Source of the DNA: Metellina segmentata | Taxonomy: Eukaryota > Arthropoda > Arachnida > Araneae > Tetragnathidae | Reading direction: 5' to 3' | Length of the DNA stretch: 64,000 nucleotides | Assembly (NCBI GenBank): GCA_947359465.1 | Contig: OX375878.1 | Location: 75,684,416 to 75,748,415, forward strand | Shown here: positions 35,373-47,204 of the stretch, piece by piece | Position numbering within the stretch: the stretch's first letter is position 1 | Layout: each line of letters starts with the position of its first letter | Notes under the pieces: generated by a model | What the model was told of the DNA's origin: nothing | The model's input: the letters and a program-made list of their open reading frames with translations, nothing else | Database searches by the model: none | Program-made: the position numbers and the translations under genes

Positions 35373-36454
35373 AGATTTTTTGTTCAGTTTCCACAGATAC
35401 CACAAAATCAAATACCTTTTGGCCAACACTCAATACTTTTTTTTAAATCTAATTAATCAAATACTGTGTATCCCCAATTACTCCAAATAATACTGCAATA
35501 GTTCGTGTGTTGGTATGACGTAAATTCAACCAAATAATATTGTAAATGAAATTGGAAAAGTATATTAAAAGTATATTTATAAAAAATAATTTTTAACCGA
35601 AAACTATAAAGCATCCGAGGATCAAGAAAGTTTTGAGTACTGTAGTATATTCTTCTTCCTTACAAAATTGATAAGGATAAATAAACACATCTATAAGTTG
35701 AAAGAATATTAGAAAATATTCTATTTATCAAGAAGGTCAAAATTGGTTAGAAGTCGTGCAGGAAAAACTGGAGGTTATGGAACGGATAAATGCTTGTGAA
35801 ACCCCTCAGACGATTGAAAATACATGCTTTAATGTGAACTTAGAACTCCCTATTAGTTCCCATTTTGCCTTCGATGCTTAAAACAGTTGACCCTGGCATT
35901 TGTGTGTTCTCTCAATCTGTGGTACAAGTTTAGTTTGATCAAAATCATCTTCTTGCTAAAGAGCAAAAAGTGATTTGCTGATAAAATCTTCAATTTCGAC
36001 AGTAATCCTTAAGGCGTGTGGTTAATGGGAATTTATGCTCATTCCCATTTTTTACAAATAGGTGTCTCAGGAATCCGTTTAATCCTTTTATGCTCTGTTT
36101 CTTTTAAAGCACTCGAAGCCTCATTCTTGAAACATAAGATAAAGGTAGTTTGTTCCACAAAACAGAATTGTTTTCGAGCCTGAAAGTATTTATGAATAAC
36201 TTCAAGACAATGATCTTTTCAAATATAAAAAGACGAATAATGCCACCCTCGAGAACACATATCTCTACAGGGTGTGTAATATGCAAGAATATTTTATCTA
36301 AACATACATATTTCACATTGTATTACAAAAATATACGTATATGCATGTGTATACGATGCCGTAAACCGCATTATGTGAGTTTTAAAAATTCTTTGATAGT
36401 TGATTTTATTAAATGCTTTTGCAAAGACGGACTTCCTCCCGATGGTGCTCAATC

Positions 36455-36535
36455 ACATGGAAGCCCCCCCCCCGCCTCGCCTCTTGCCGTCTTCGACGGG
36501 CCTGGCACACTCCTCCGTATGCATAGGTCCTCAGT
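36455..36535. other. Short GC-rich stretch
   Basis: A C-rich tract (GCCCCCCCCCCGCCTCGCC) within AT-rich sequence. No gene or element assigned. Confidence 0.4.
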
Positions 36536-37206
36536 GTAGGCATAAGAAACAACAACAATCAAATCCTTTCAAATTCTATCTGGGGAGAAATTTTCTCTTT
36601 GTGAATGCTGCCTGTATTTCAACTACTCCTTGTCAAATAAGGTAGTCAGATAAATCTAACAAATAATGCAACATCATCAGATTATTTTAATCCGCCCAAA
36701 TTCCAGCACTTTTCCTGTCATTCTCATGACATACTAGTGATGGAAAATTCCTGAACCGAAAAGTTGTCACTCTTGGTTCTGAGTCATGCCATTGTTATAC
36801 ACATGCAATAGCTCTTCTTCCTGTTCTTGTAGTCTGAATTTTATGTATTCTACTAAAGCAAATAAGTCACTTTGTTTCTTAATCAGGATAGAACGGATCT
36901 GGAAAAGTGGATGCAATGTTTTGTTGATTAGAGATTTTTTAAGATGCCAGGAACGGACAGCAACTAAATGGACAAACACATATTTGGAAAGTTTTACTGC
37001 CACAAATGAAAGAAACACGCCCAGGTTCGTTACAAAATCAAACTTGCCCGTCAACAGCTCAATATAAAAACGTGCTGGTGCTAATTGTTTCTTAGTTGGA
37101 ACAGATCCATTCTGGTTTAAGACATAAAGGTGTGGATACTAGTGTTAGTTATATCACTGTAGCCTCTTCTGATCTATTAAATTCTTTATATATAATAATA
37201 GCTAAG

Positions 37207-37300
37207 GTAGTTAGGTGGCTGAATGTACGTCGAACTTGAGCAATACAACGGGCTATTGGCGACGGTCTGGGTTCAATCCCAAAAGGAAAGATACAAGACC
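37207..37300 (-). repeat. SINE family 1, tail fragment
   Basis: Contains CAACGGGCTATTGGCGACGG and TCTGGGTTCAATCCC followed by AAAGGAAAGAT. Minus orientation, truncated. Confidence 0.7.
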
Positions 37301-37657
37301 TGTTGAACTGAGAGCCAGGGCCTCATCTACTGAATTGGTTTAAATTCACTAGGTTAGTTGATATTTATGCAAAATTCCACAATTCTCTCATCTGTCTTCC
37401 CTTATTTCATTTTTTTAAGTGGTAATAACATGGTAAGATTTGAGAGTGTTCGTTTATTAGTGTTCTACGTCATTGTTGGGGGAAATGAATTAAAGCAAAA
37501 TCTATTTTTTTCCTGTTTCTTAACTAAGCGAATTTTGTTAGCACATCATCGTTAAGGATTTAAATTTTTCAAGTAAGGAAAAGCTATGATTTCAAAATGA
37601 AATCCAAAGCTTTTCAAATTTCCAGTTCAACTGAGAAACGAAAAGGCGGAATTCTAC

Positions 37658-37712
37658 TCACTATGCTCTATACTCACTATGCTCTATACTCATTATGCTA
37701 TACTCACTAAAC
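37658..37712. repeat. 16-bp tandem repeat
   Basis: About three and a half copies of ACTCACTATGCTCTAT, the last degenerate. Confidence 0.9.
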
Positions 37713-37738
37713 GTGTTTCTCAATAAGAAATCTGGGGG

Positions 37739-38049
37739 CCGGGGTAACCCGGATGGAAGATAAGCGGACTAGCATTCGGAGAGTTGCGATTTCAACACTC
37801 GATCCAACCAAAGTCCGTCGTGTACAGGGGAGTTGATGCACGTTAAATCGGTCGTGGCCTCAAATGTCCTAACGTTGATGTTGTATGGAAATTTCTAGAG
37901 TGGAGTGCTCAGGTGTCGGCATCGTCATTTTACCACTGTTTGAAATTGCGAGGTGTTGTCCTCTGACCTTTCCCTGCAAATGTGATCCCGTACCTTCGCC
38001 AATATCCCGTTGTGTTGCTTCATTAAGACGTAAAATCGACTACCTACCA
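37739..38049 (+). repeat. SINE family 1, full length
   Basis: Plus orientation. The left end is a decayed tRNA-like head (GGTAACCCGGATGGAAGATA and GTTGCGATTTCAACACTCG as B-box region). The body includes CAAATGTCCTAACGTTGATG and ends GTAAAATCGACTACCTACC. A second, partial copy follows within 75 bp and is very similar. Confidence 0.8.
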
Positions 38050-38121
38050 AAAAAAATCTAACCTTTATGAAAATTTAAAAATAGCTTAGTAGATATTTCA
38101 CCAGTCTAACTATCACCTTGT

Positions 38122-38380
38122 GGTTTCAACACTCGATCCAACCAAAGTCCATCGTGTACATGGGAGTTGATGTACGTTAAATCGGTCGCGTCCTCAAATG
38201 TCCTAACGTTGGTGTGGTGTGGAAGTATGGAGAGTGGAGTAACAGCTTATGTTTCGACATCGTCATTTTACCACTGTTTGAAATCACGAGGTGTTGTCCT
38301 CTGACCTTTCCCTGCAAATGTGATCCCGTACCTTCGCCAATATCCCGTTCTGTTGCTTCGTAAAATCGACTACCTACCAA
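38122..38380 (+). repeat. SINE family 1, partial tandem copy
   Basis: Starts inside the head at GTGGTTTCAACACTCGATCC and continues to CGACTACCTACC. It is far more similar to the preceding copy than to other family members, so it probably arose by segmental duplication and not by independent insertion. Confidence 0.8.
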
Positions 38381-38459
38381 AAAGAAATCTAACCTTCATG
38401 AAAATTTAAAAAACAGCTTAGTAGATATTTCACCAGTCTAAATATCACCATATTCGGAT

Positions 38460-39325
38460 CACGAAAGGCTAAGGAAACCCACGCATCTTGAAAATTATGA
38501 CTCGGTGTGTTCCACAAGCGAAACATTCTTGATAAACGTATGAATCCAAGAGGAACTATCACGGACTATAATATCCCCAATCGAATCAACCTGAAACTAC
38601 CGCGAGCATCTCAACCTGCAATTTGCATTCGTCGAAGCCAACCATCCCCCTACGTGCGTTCAATCCCAAATCTTCAACGAATGCGACATACTCGCTCAAT
38701 CGCTGCATGTTATCAACACGATTGATAAAAAGGAGGCTCGCGCCACTCGCTTCACCTACATACGGTATCGAAAAGGGGAAAAAAGAGGGGGGTATAAATA
38801 TCGTTATCGTCCATCCGTCATTCCCGATCGGTCCGTCGAGTTTTCGGTCGACCCGAAATCCTCTCGGTCGACGTCACGTGACCGCTGGAAGGGGGGCGCT
38901 CGCGCACCACGTGACGCCCCTCGTCCGTCGCCCATTGGCGGACGGCGGTTAGGGCCGCCGAGCGATAAGCGGACGAATAATTTTCGTGATTGGCCTTTAC
39001 AGCCGCCGAGCCGGAAAATCTAAGTTGCGCCAGTCGGGATTATATGCATTTATGAGAGGCATAACTCGACTCTTTTTCCCCCTCTCCTTTTTTCCTAAGC
39101 CCTCGAGGTTTCCTCTCCTCCTGGCATTCCACTGAAAGTTTTTATGGCTTCTCTCACTCCGAACCTTGCTCCTCTCTCTTTCTCTCAGCCCTGATGTCGT
39201 GGGGTCGTTTGGACCGAAAATAAACAACCCGTTGGAACGATTGTCCTTGGACAAACCATTCGAACATAATCGTTCGCTTCCTTTGGTGGATGAATGCCCC
39301 ACTTTGATTCAGTAAAGCCGTTCTG
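38460..39325. promoter_or_regulatory. GC-rich, promoter-like island
   Basis: The most CpG-rich non-coding stretch in the window. It contains a TATAAATA (38793-38800, plus strand), a palindromic E-box GTCACGTGAC (38873-38882), a second CACGTGAC (38908-38915), and two CCAAT-type sites (CCATTGG 38932-38938, GATTGG 38988-38993). This mix is typical of core promoters. It could be an alternative promoter of the Iroquois gene, a promoter of an intronic non-coding RNA, or an enhancer. No supported open reading frame starts from it on either strand. Confidence 0.4.
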
Positions 39326-39329
39326 GCGA

Positions 39330-39625
39330 CATTCGGAAAAAAGGACATCCGGTTGTTTTGGGGGACAATAATTACTTAAGGTCGTAATCGGCACTAAAAA
39401 CTCAAATCGAGGAAAATCACACTGGGATATTAAGGACTGGATAGCTTTGGACACAAGACATTACAATAGCTCCTCTGTTTTCACCCTATTTGGCATTTCG
39501 GAAAAACGGACATCCGGTTGTTTGGGGGACAGCAATTACTTTAAGGTCATAATCGGCATTAAAATCTCAAATCGAAGTAAGTCACACCTGGATAGTAAGT
39601 AATAGTGCACTTTGGACACAAGATG
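39330..39625. repeat. Two-copy tandem duplication of about 165 bp
   Basis: GGACATCCGGTTGTTT, GGGGGACA.CAATTACTT and CTCAAATCGA recur about 165 bp apart, with TTTGGACACAAGA closing both copies. It lies directly beside the GC-rich island. Confidence 0.85.
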
Positions 39626-40485
39626 ACATTCTTCTGTTTCTTCATCACTCTCGTCTGATTTAAGGAAAACTTAAGGAAATAAGATCTCAATAAAACAAAA
39701 CTATGGAAATAGTTCTTAAAACCTATTAATCTTTGAGTCCTTGAACAGGTTCCTTTTCTTTAAATGGTGTGGTTTTTGGTTTGACGGCAACAAATTTTAC
39801 TCAAAATACTTCTGGGTTCCAGGTAATAAAGTTATACAAGCCAGCAATTATACAAACATAAGTCATTACTTAACCATTATCATTAAGAAATGAAGAGAAA
39901 GATGCACATCTACTTCATTTGGAGATCAGCCATTTTATCATTAAAAAGAGTGAAGGAATAACACATTAAATCTTTTGAATCCTCAGCAAATGATTAAGTA
40001 CTTTTATGAATTGCTATACAACTTAATTATAATATTGTACTTAACTATTTATGTAAAATAATATTTTTTTTCTTCCATAAAGTGCGTTATAAGAATAAAA
40101 GAAAAACAATTATATTTAACTAATTTGCAAGCGAATCTTTTAACTTTATGTGTTGAATATTCACTAGAAAACCACTCAGAGCAGTCATTTTATGCTTTAC
40201 CTCCAACAAACAATAAATATATTGCACATTCAGAACACTGTCACATAAAAAAAATCCACAGTTTCTGATAAGTAGAAAACTAATTTCTAATTACACTGAC
40301 GTACTTTATTGAAATTCTTTGCTCCAATGTTTCGGTAGGTAGGCTCATAACGTCATCATCCATCACAGATATCACCTCAAGTGTGACTCTGTTTGGTATA
40401 ACTCTGTGACTATCACAAGATTTCATGGTGTAAGGTTTTTTCCCCCACAACACACATTACTACTAAATAACCGCATCTACCAGTT

Positions 40486-40735
40486 GAAAGAGCCGTCTAA
40501 CTGGTATAGTGGTCAGCGTTTTTCAGCCATTGTCCGGGTTAGAATCTTGGTTAACAAGCGCATGGATGTTGGTGATTGTCCCTGTTAGGAATAATGTCGG
40601 ATTGCCCACTGGGTGCTCTTTCACTAATAGATGTAGTTCCGAAGAAATTGGGCATTAGAAATAAAAATACTAATTAGGGCACCCCCAATTGGGCCATACA
40701 TGACCCGCACGATAACAACAACAAGAAGAAATCTA
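40486..40735 (+). repeat. SINE family 3, tRNA-derived
   Basis: The head reads GCCGTCTAACTGGTATAGTG, then GTCAGCG with an A-box-like core, and a B-box-like GGGTTAGAATC about 35 bp later. The body has GCCCACTGGGTGCTCTTTCA, and the right end is an AAC-rich tail (GATAACAACAACAAGAAG). Structure fits a tRNA-derived SINE. It is not a functional tRNA because the cloverleaf does not close. Confidence 0.7.
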
Positions 40736-40884
40736 GGAAACATTCCTTTGTTCGAAAAGGTCAAAACGGATTAGATTTCGTACAGAGAAGACGACAGGTT
40801 GCCTAACGGATATGTTCGTGTAAACCTTTCATTCAGGTTAACTTAAAATTGCATCTTTAGAGTTGTGACACTACTCTTTAATTA

Positions 40885-40945
40885 GGTAGGTAGTTATATT
40901 TATGTTGCACTGTAACAACATTACGGGTAATTAGCCACTACTCTT
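40885..40945 (-). repeat. SINE family 1, tail fragment
   Basis: GGTAGGTAGTTATATTTATG then TTGCACTGTAACAACATTAC is a diverged family 1 tail. Confidence 0.6.
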
Positions 40946-41749
40946 GTAAGAGTGGTGTTTGTGTGCGAATGCCAGATTATTATCGTTTGCTCGTATTCCA
41001 AATTATTACCGTTTGCGCATTGACACCATGGATCACGAACAATAAAATTAAGAATCGTTTACATTTTAATTATTTTATTCTTATTCTTTAGAACGCCACT
41101 TGGTCTAGCATTTAAAAATATATCGTTCTTCTTTTTTGGATTTTGTTATCGTTAGAACTTTTTGTGATTTAAATTCTTCGATTTGAAGAACTGTGATATT
41201 TATACCTCATTGACCTTGTAATGAAACACACAAATCATGTGATAATTTTTGTTTTATGGGGTTTTATGGCGAAATTGCTACGCTTGACCATGCTGGAACA
41301 TACTCAAGACTTACAATACCATCTGGATGGAGTTGCTGTCGACGATCTCTGAAGGGAAAATCACGTGGGCTTACAAATCGACTTAATCGATTGGCTATCG
41401 AAGCATAAACAAATGTTTTTGATCACCGTGGATATTCATTTTAACCAATCAATAATTTAGGATTCAAGTTTCTTTCCACAACTACATAACAAATCTCCAA
41501 ACAGAAAAAAATAAACAAAGCTGTGCGCACATACTCAGTCTATTTCATAAGAAGGTCAGCGCTACGTCTTAGCGCAAATTTTGTAAGGAGTGAGCACTCT
41601 CCATGGAATCATCATTTCAGAGCCACATCCTCTGTCTCTGTTCATCGTATTTATAAATAAATATATTTCAGCTATACAATCCACTTACATGAATCAACCA
41701 CAACATACGGGGCAAGGGCAATAAACCCCTAGTCAACCTCCTCTCAATG

Positions 41750-42295
41750 GAAATTTTACAACTTGGATCCTTCCAGAACGCATAAAAACGTATCAAAGGA
41801 ATTTCCATCCGATAAGGCCCCAGAAAAATACGAAGAAAAAGTGCGAAAACGAGTGTCTAATAACTCGAGTCCATTTCTCTCCAAAACAAATAAAGGATCC
41901 CGAAGAAAAGTTGGGGTGCATTTGTTTAATAAAGGCCTCTCCATATTCCTCATTACAAGCGGGATAATTCTTTTGAGCGGCGGAGGGGCTAATTAATCAT
42001 CCCCCCTAATGGAGAGGGCTCGATTAGGCGCACCTGTCTCGGCAGACTTGGGTCAAATCTATAAAATGGAGGGATATTGGGCATTAATTGCGCCTCCATT
42101 CTCTGCATCTGTGTGTCCTTAGGAATGAGTGGGAACAGATTGCTGCCATTTACTTCCCATTGTAATGGGGCTCCAAAGGGTTATTACCCGTCCAACGTAG
42201 AGGGGTCGCACCCTCATGGCATGCTGGCAGCGCTTAAGAAGCGATAAGGGATCTCGCCTAGAACCCTTCGAGGTATTGTAGTCTTGATGGAAGCG
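41750..42295. promoter_or_regulatory. Candidate developmental enhancer
   Basis: A GC-richer, non-repetitive island. Visible motifs are CTAATTAAT (41989, homeodomain core), CACCTG (42031), GTGGGAA (42129-42135, matches the Su(H)/CSL core) and CCATTGTAATGG (42157-42168, a Sox-type CATTGT overlapping a TAAT core). Su(H) plus Sox plus homeodomain sites together are characteristic of neural enhancers in arthropods. Candidate only; conservation was not tested. Confidence 0.38.
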
Positions 42296-42300
42296 TCTGA

Positions 42301-42592
42301 TATGTACAAGTTATAAAAATGGAAAGCTGTATAAGGCAGATAGCGTCTGCTTTGTATAAGTTACAAAAACGGAAAGCTGTATAAGGCAGATAGCGTCTGC
42401 TTTGTACAAGTTACAAAAATGGAAAGCTGTATAAGGCAGATATCGCCTGCTTTGTACAAGTTACAAAAACGGAAAGCTGTATAAGGCAGATAGCGCCTGC
42501 TTTGTACAAGTTACAAAAACGGAAAGCTGTATAAGGCAGATAGCGTCTGCTTTGTACAAGTTACAAAATGGAAAGCTGTATAAGGCAGATAC
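42301..42592. repeat. 50-bp tandem repeat, about six copies
   Basis: The unit starts at TTACAAAAACGGAAAGCTGT and recurs at 42311, 42361, 42411, 42461, 42511 and 42561, almost unchanged. Low divergence suggests recent expansion. A minus-strand open frame through it is an artefact of periodicity. Confidence 0.96.
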
Positions 42593-42754
42593 ATCCCCTA
42601 CTCGATGTATCGCGATTCTTGGGAAACAAAAAAAAGCGAACTGTTCGAAGAGTAGCGATATAGCTGGGGCTAAGAAATGAATTTGCCGTCGTTTTACTAT
42701 CAAAACCTTGAAAATCCAATTGATTCGGTTTGTCAGGTTTTAACCCTCCAAGTG

Positions 42755-42915
42755 ATTTCGACGAGATATCTCGTCCATTAAAATCTGACCGACTTTGCTA
42801 ATGACGAGATAGTGCCGATTTTCTTCCAATGACGAGAAAGAAAGAGAGATAGAAGTATATATTTCGTCTATCAAGACCTGGGCTGTTTTCCTAATGACGA
42901 TATACTTAGCGGAGG
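42755..42915. repeat. Dispersed copies of the GACGAGATATCTCGTC family
   Basis: Degenerate units with GACGAGATATCTCGTCC at 42769, then two GACGAGATA/GACGAGAAA variants, each followed by a TCTGACC-like or related spacer. Related to the array at 49.9-50.2 kb. Confidence 0.7.
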
Positions 42916-42928
42916 CAACCACAGTTCA

Positions 42929-43826
42929 TCTCTACTATTATAAAAGGAAGCGTTTGTCTGTTTTTTGTGATTAAACTACTGACGAATCTATGCCACTTAC
43001 AGTAATGGGATATGGCAGACAGGTCTTATGTCCAAATGTTTTACAAAAATTGAAACTTTTAGTTAACAAATGTTTTACAATTTTTTGGTCGCGCCGAATT
43101 TTAAAATTCAATCTAGAACATTTTTAAATGAATTTAATGGAATTTAATTATTATTGTTTTCCTTAGAATGGCAACACCATAAAAAGATGGCAAATTTTAA
43201 ATTGATGTTTTCTGTGTTTCCGTTTGATCGCTTTCAGTCGACGAACAAAACAAATAAAAAGTTTTAACTGGAGATATGTAATTCTTTTTTCTATATCCTA
43301 GGTCGTTAAAGGTAGAGTAAAAATTTCGATTTGAAATCTACGTAAAATTTCACATCAGATCGATACTAAAAATATGATTCACAGAGAAATCACAGATTCC
43401 ATTTCCTGCGCTCAAACAAAGTAAGCAAAGGAAAGCAAAACAAATCAAAAAATTTTGACTGGCATTATTTAGTTCTTTTTTGTAAAATCAGGATCGTTAA
43501 GGACAAATTAAAAATTTCAAAGGATTTGAAATCTGCGGGAAATTTTACACCAGATACCTTTTACGTTTCATTTTCTTTAAATAAATAATTTTTCAATTAA
43601 ATATTTATATTTTCGCAAGAGAGTGTGACGTCAAACCGAATGGATCTCTTCGCATTTTGAATTTGGCCACATTTGACAGTGAGCATCGCCCGTGTAACGC
43701 CGTGATGGCTGTTATCCAATAGGCTACGAATCGTAGCAATCACCGAGGATTAGTGAGCATTGTTCACACCTGACCCCACGAAAAGAACTGCCACGGGCGA
43801 CGCCGTGATGGCCATGCAGTGGCTAG
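42929..43826. mobile_element. Helitron-like non-autonomous element
   Basis: The left end TCTCTACTATTATAAAAGG follows an A. The right end has a GC-rich segment (CACGGGCGACGCCGTG), a short stem GCCATGCAGTGGC and then CTAG followed by host T. These are the terminal signatures of Helitrons (5' TC, 3' hairpin plus CTRR, insertion between A and T). Internally, two related blocks of about 185 bp are arranged in tandem (TTTTAACTGGAGATATGTAA and TTTTGACTGGCATTATTTAG). No Rep/helicase coding sequence. Confidence 0.62.
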
Positions 43827-45364
43827 TCAGTTATAAAGCCCTGTATCGACGAATTTTAAACCTCGTAACAAGCTTACAATTTGGCAACTAGCTTTTTGTA
43901 CTTTCTGAAAAGTTTGATTTGTAGACTTAAGAGTTGGTGATGGTAATACGGCATTTTAGAAATAAATCACAAAGTGTTCTTGCTTAAGATAAATTCTATT
44001 GAATAGAGGCAATTGTTAAGAGGGTGTTATCTTTCAATTTTTAAATATCCTATGAATTTAAAAAAAAATTCCCATTTAAACCAAAGATGAATGATGAAAT
44101 GAAAAATGAGGTCTTTGTGTTGGGAAAAGTATGTACTATAATGAACTAATTTATTTTGGCATTCGATGCTCATCAGTTCGAATTCCAAATGCAGAAATGC
44201 TCTTCATTTTGAATATAATAAATATTGTTGAATCACTGACTGGATTATACATTTATTTACAAAATTTAATATAAAGGGAAATCGTGTAAAATATATTACA
44301 AAACGTTAACAAATTTTAAGGGCGCAATTTTCTATTTTATGAACTCCTGAAGCGTTACGTGCAGAAACAACACAAAACAAATTTAAATTTTTATTAGATT
44401 GATTATTAAGATACTAACAGCCATGTTAAGAAAATTATACTTTTTATGCAAAATTTTATTTCTATTAAAATTTTGTCATTTTGCTAATTTTTCAAAAGCT
44501 GTTTTTAGTTCCACTCATAAAGATTAAGAAAATTTATAATTTTATTTACACATAATGGACAGCTGCTAGATGTAATGTTTTGGAATGCGACAGTCATCAA
44601 AAAAGCTAAATGTTCGCTAGAACCAGGTTTTATATTTTATATTTATCTCATCTGCAAAAACAAATCCCATTTTAAATCTTTAAACTATTGGGTGATAATC
44701 TACCTAAAATACTGATAAACCTAACATATTGAGAAATAAATAAGTTTTAAAACCTGAAAATAACCTATTTATCTATTATCATTTACAGATATATCATAAT
44801 CTATCAATCAATTCTTTATTCGTGTAGCTACCAATCTTGTTGAATGCTTTTAGTTTAAATTGATTTTACACTGTGTTTCAATAGAAACCAAAGTTCATAA
44901 ACCATATCTGTTTGATTCATAACTAAACAGATATTTTAAAAGCTTTGTTACTAAGAGGCTTACTGAGATTATTTTTAAAATAATCTAATGTAGCAACTCA
45001 CTGATTTTCGTGAGCTTGTATAACAAAATATTTATCCAGATTCCCAAGCATCGCTACATCTGATACCCGATGAATGCAGAATCTAAAAATCCCATCGTTC
45101 TCTACAAATCCGTGAGAACTTCAATGAATGTCACCAGTGGGTGTTGACCTCTTTTAAAGTTTTCCTTCCTATACATTTAGGTACAGCTAAATAAAGATAT
45201 TCATGAACATAAATTTGTCGCCGCTACAATTACACTTACCAAATCCATATATGTTATCAAAAATAATTTTTGGATACAAATTTTAATTTTTGTGCATTTG
45301 TTTCTCGTTTGAAAAAGAATCTGAATTCATTGCTTCCTCTAATAAGATAAATACAAAAGTTTTC

Positions 45365-45502
45365 TTTTAAACCCAGTAATAAATTTATCCTGGTATTTTG
45401 ATACAGGAGCTTGTTTATTTTCTTTTAACCCCAGTAATAAACCAATTTAGTAAGGCGTGGTTTTTTTCCTTACATTTTGATGCAAGACCTTGTTTATTTT
45501 CT
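45365..45502. repeat. Short imperfect tandem duplication
   Basis: CCCAGTAATAAA followed by a TTTTGAT.CA.GA.CTTGTTTATTTTCT block occurs twice about 60 bp apart. Confidence 0.7.
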
Positions 45503-46559
45503 ATGTAAGAATCTGATATACAATGGTGCGATAGCTATGGCAGAGAAACAATTGTCTTCAATTTCTTTACCATAACCCTTCAAATACTGAAAGTCATCAA
45601 TGCACAGGTGCATGAACAGACCAGTAAAAATGTTTAGGTGATTTTATTTAAAACATAAATACAATTTCACTGATTTAAAGGGGAATTCCTTATTCTCACT
45701 AGCAATTTTCATTTAAAATGCCTCAGTTGTATAAAGAACCACTCAAAATCAATGCCATTCCAACTTGCAAAGAAATTCACTGCAGACCGACAAATCAAAT
45801 TGAACGCAACATTACTTTTGTCCAATTTTGAAAAATTTATAAAGTAGAACTGTTTAAAACAATAAATACGAGAAGCGTCTTTATGGTTGAGAAAGATTTT
45901 TTAAATTAAAAATGATTTTAAAAATTTCTCCGATAACGCACTTGCGAAAGAAATGTCCATAAACCAGTCTTTGTAAATAGCCTCGATTTAAAGCAATCCG
46001 AGTGCTGAATCAGTGACTGCAAACTGTCTAATTTCTGAGAATAAACAGCATCAGACGCGAACTCAGAAGTATCCCTTGGGAGGAGCTGAAGATGATTAAC
46101 GACACGAATAAATGCGCTCTATATCTGACTGTCATCAACCAGAAAATAGGAACTGTTAACAAATAAGCAATTAGTTTTGATACGTTCACAAATAAACAAT
46201 CAAACCATGTGAAAAAACGGTTCCTTAGCAGAATCCATACACGATACTTGTAACACACTTTTCGACGGTGCAGTTTTAAGTAATGACAGTCAATCGGTCA
46301 CTTCATTCCACTGTCTGTTCTGGTTACAGAAACTAGAATTTTACTATAGAACTGGTGTAGATTTTTTTTCCTACGCCATATTTTGGCTATTCCTTTATGA
46401 CAAAATCGAAAAGAAACCTCTAAACTCAGTTGCTAATACAGTGTATCTCAAATTGCATTTAAAATTTTAGATTCGTCCATGTCCATAACTGGATGTAATT
46501 AATGGACACGGATTAATTATTTTCTTTATTTCTAACTCCTGACCACTGACCTCTTCAGC

Positions 46560-46725
46560 ACTAGTAGGGGCGAACTGATTCTTACTTATGAGGGAACACC
46601 CAGTGGGAAAGCCACCGTCTAACATGCACAATCATACTTATACATGCCTATACAAACAGGGATTTGAACCCGGGACCTATTAGATTGGTTGGCTTAGCGT
46701 CTTATGGCGCAAGGGCCAGATTTTT
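46560..46725 (-). repeat. SINE family 3, degraded copy
   Basis: Minus orientation. GAGGGAACACCCAGTGGGAA matches the family 3 body, and GGGATTTGAACCCGGGAC near the right end is a B-box-like tRNA remnant. The following TTGGTTGGCTTAGCGTCTTA belongs to a family 2 fragment. Confidence 0.55.
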
Positions 46726-46960
46726 GCCCAGGCTGAGCCAAACACAAGACAACGTTTCGACAGGTGGGTTAGGCCAGAACATTTCGACTGGATTATCATT
46801 TCCGAAGCCCAAGGAAGTTCAATACCTTCATTGAAAACATGGATGTAGCTAGTTCGCATTAATGAGTCGACTTGATGGTTGATGCCTTTGGGGTTTTACG
46901 ATGCTAGGACCGATTTGCTCAAGCTGCGACAAACATAAAACAGATAATTTCAGGCAAGAA
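46712..46960 (-). repeat. SINE family 2 fragments
   Basis: Two tail-like pieces: TTATGGCGCAAGGGCCAGAT at about 46720 and GGGGTTTTACGATGCTAGGA at about 46900, followed by TGCGACAAACATAAAACAGA. Both diverged and truncated. Confidence 0.5.
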
Positions 46961-47204
46961 ACGCCGTGAGATGAGCGATTGTAAGACAGAGACGTTCCAA
47001 GGAAAGGCGACAGAAAAAATAAGATCACTTGGTTAATTCCCGTGCTTACTATAGACAGTAGACCCCATGGGAAAAGAAAAAATCACTAGAGTAACTCGAG
47101 TTCGTGTAGATCGTACACACTTAAAGGAGATGTGCGCCTAGAAGCTGGGACTTATTGAGAGGCAGATGAATTGCTATGGTTACCACTCCAACTAGGCAGC
47201 TGGA

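Noticed and set aside
38623..39454. Open frames on both strands in the GC-rich island
   Set aside because: Basic, low-complexity peptides in several overlapping frames are expected from composition; no splice or domain evidence supports coding.
40486..40560. Possible functional tRNA gene
   Set aside because: A- and B-box-like motifs are present, but the acceptor stem does not pair and the sequence continues into a SINE body with an AAC-rich tail.
42461..42703. Open frame through the 50-bp repeat
   Set aside because: The peptide repeats with the DNA period and depends on the satellite.
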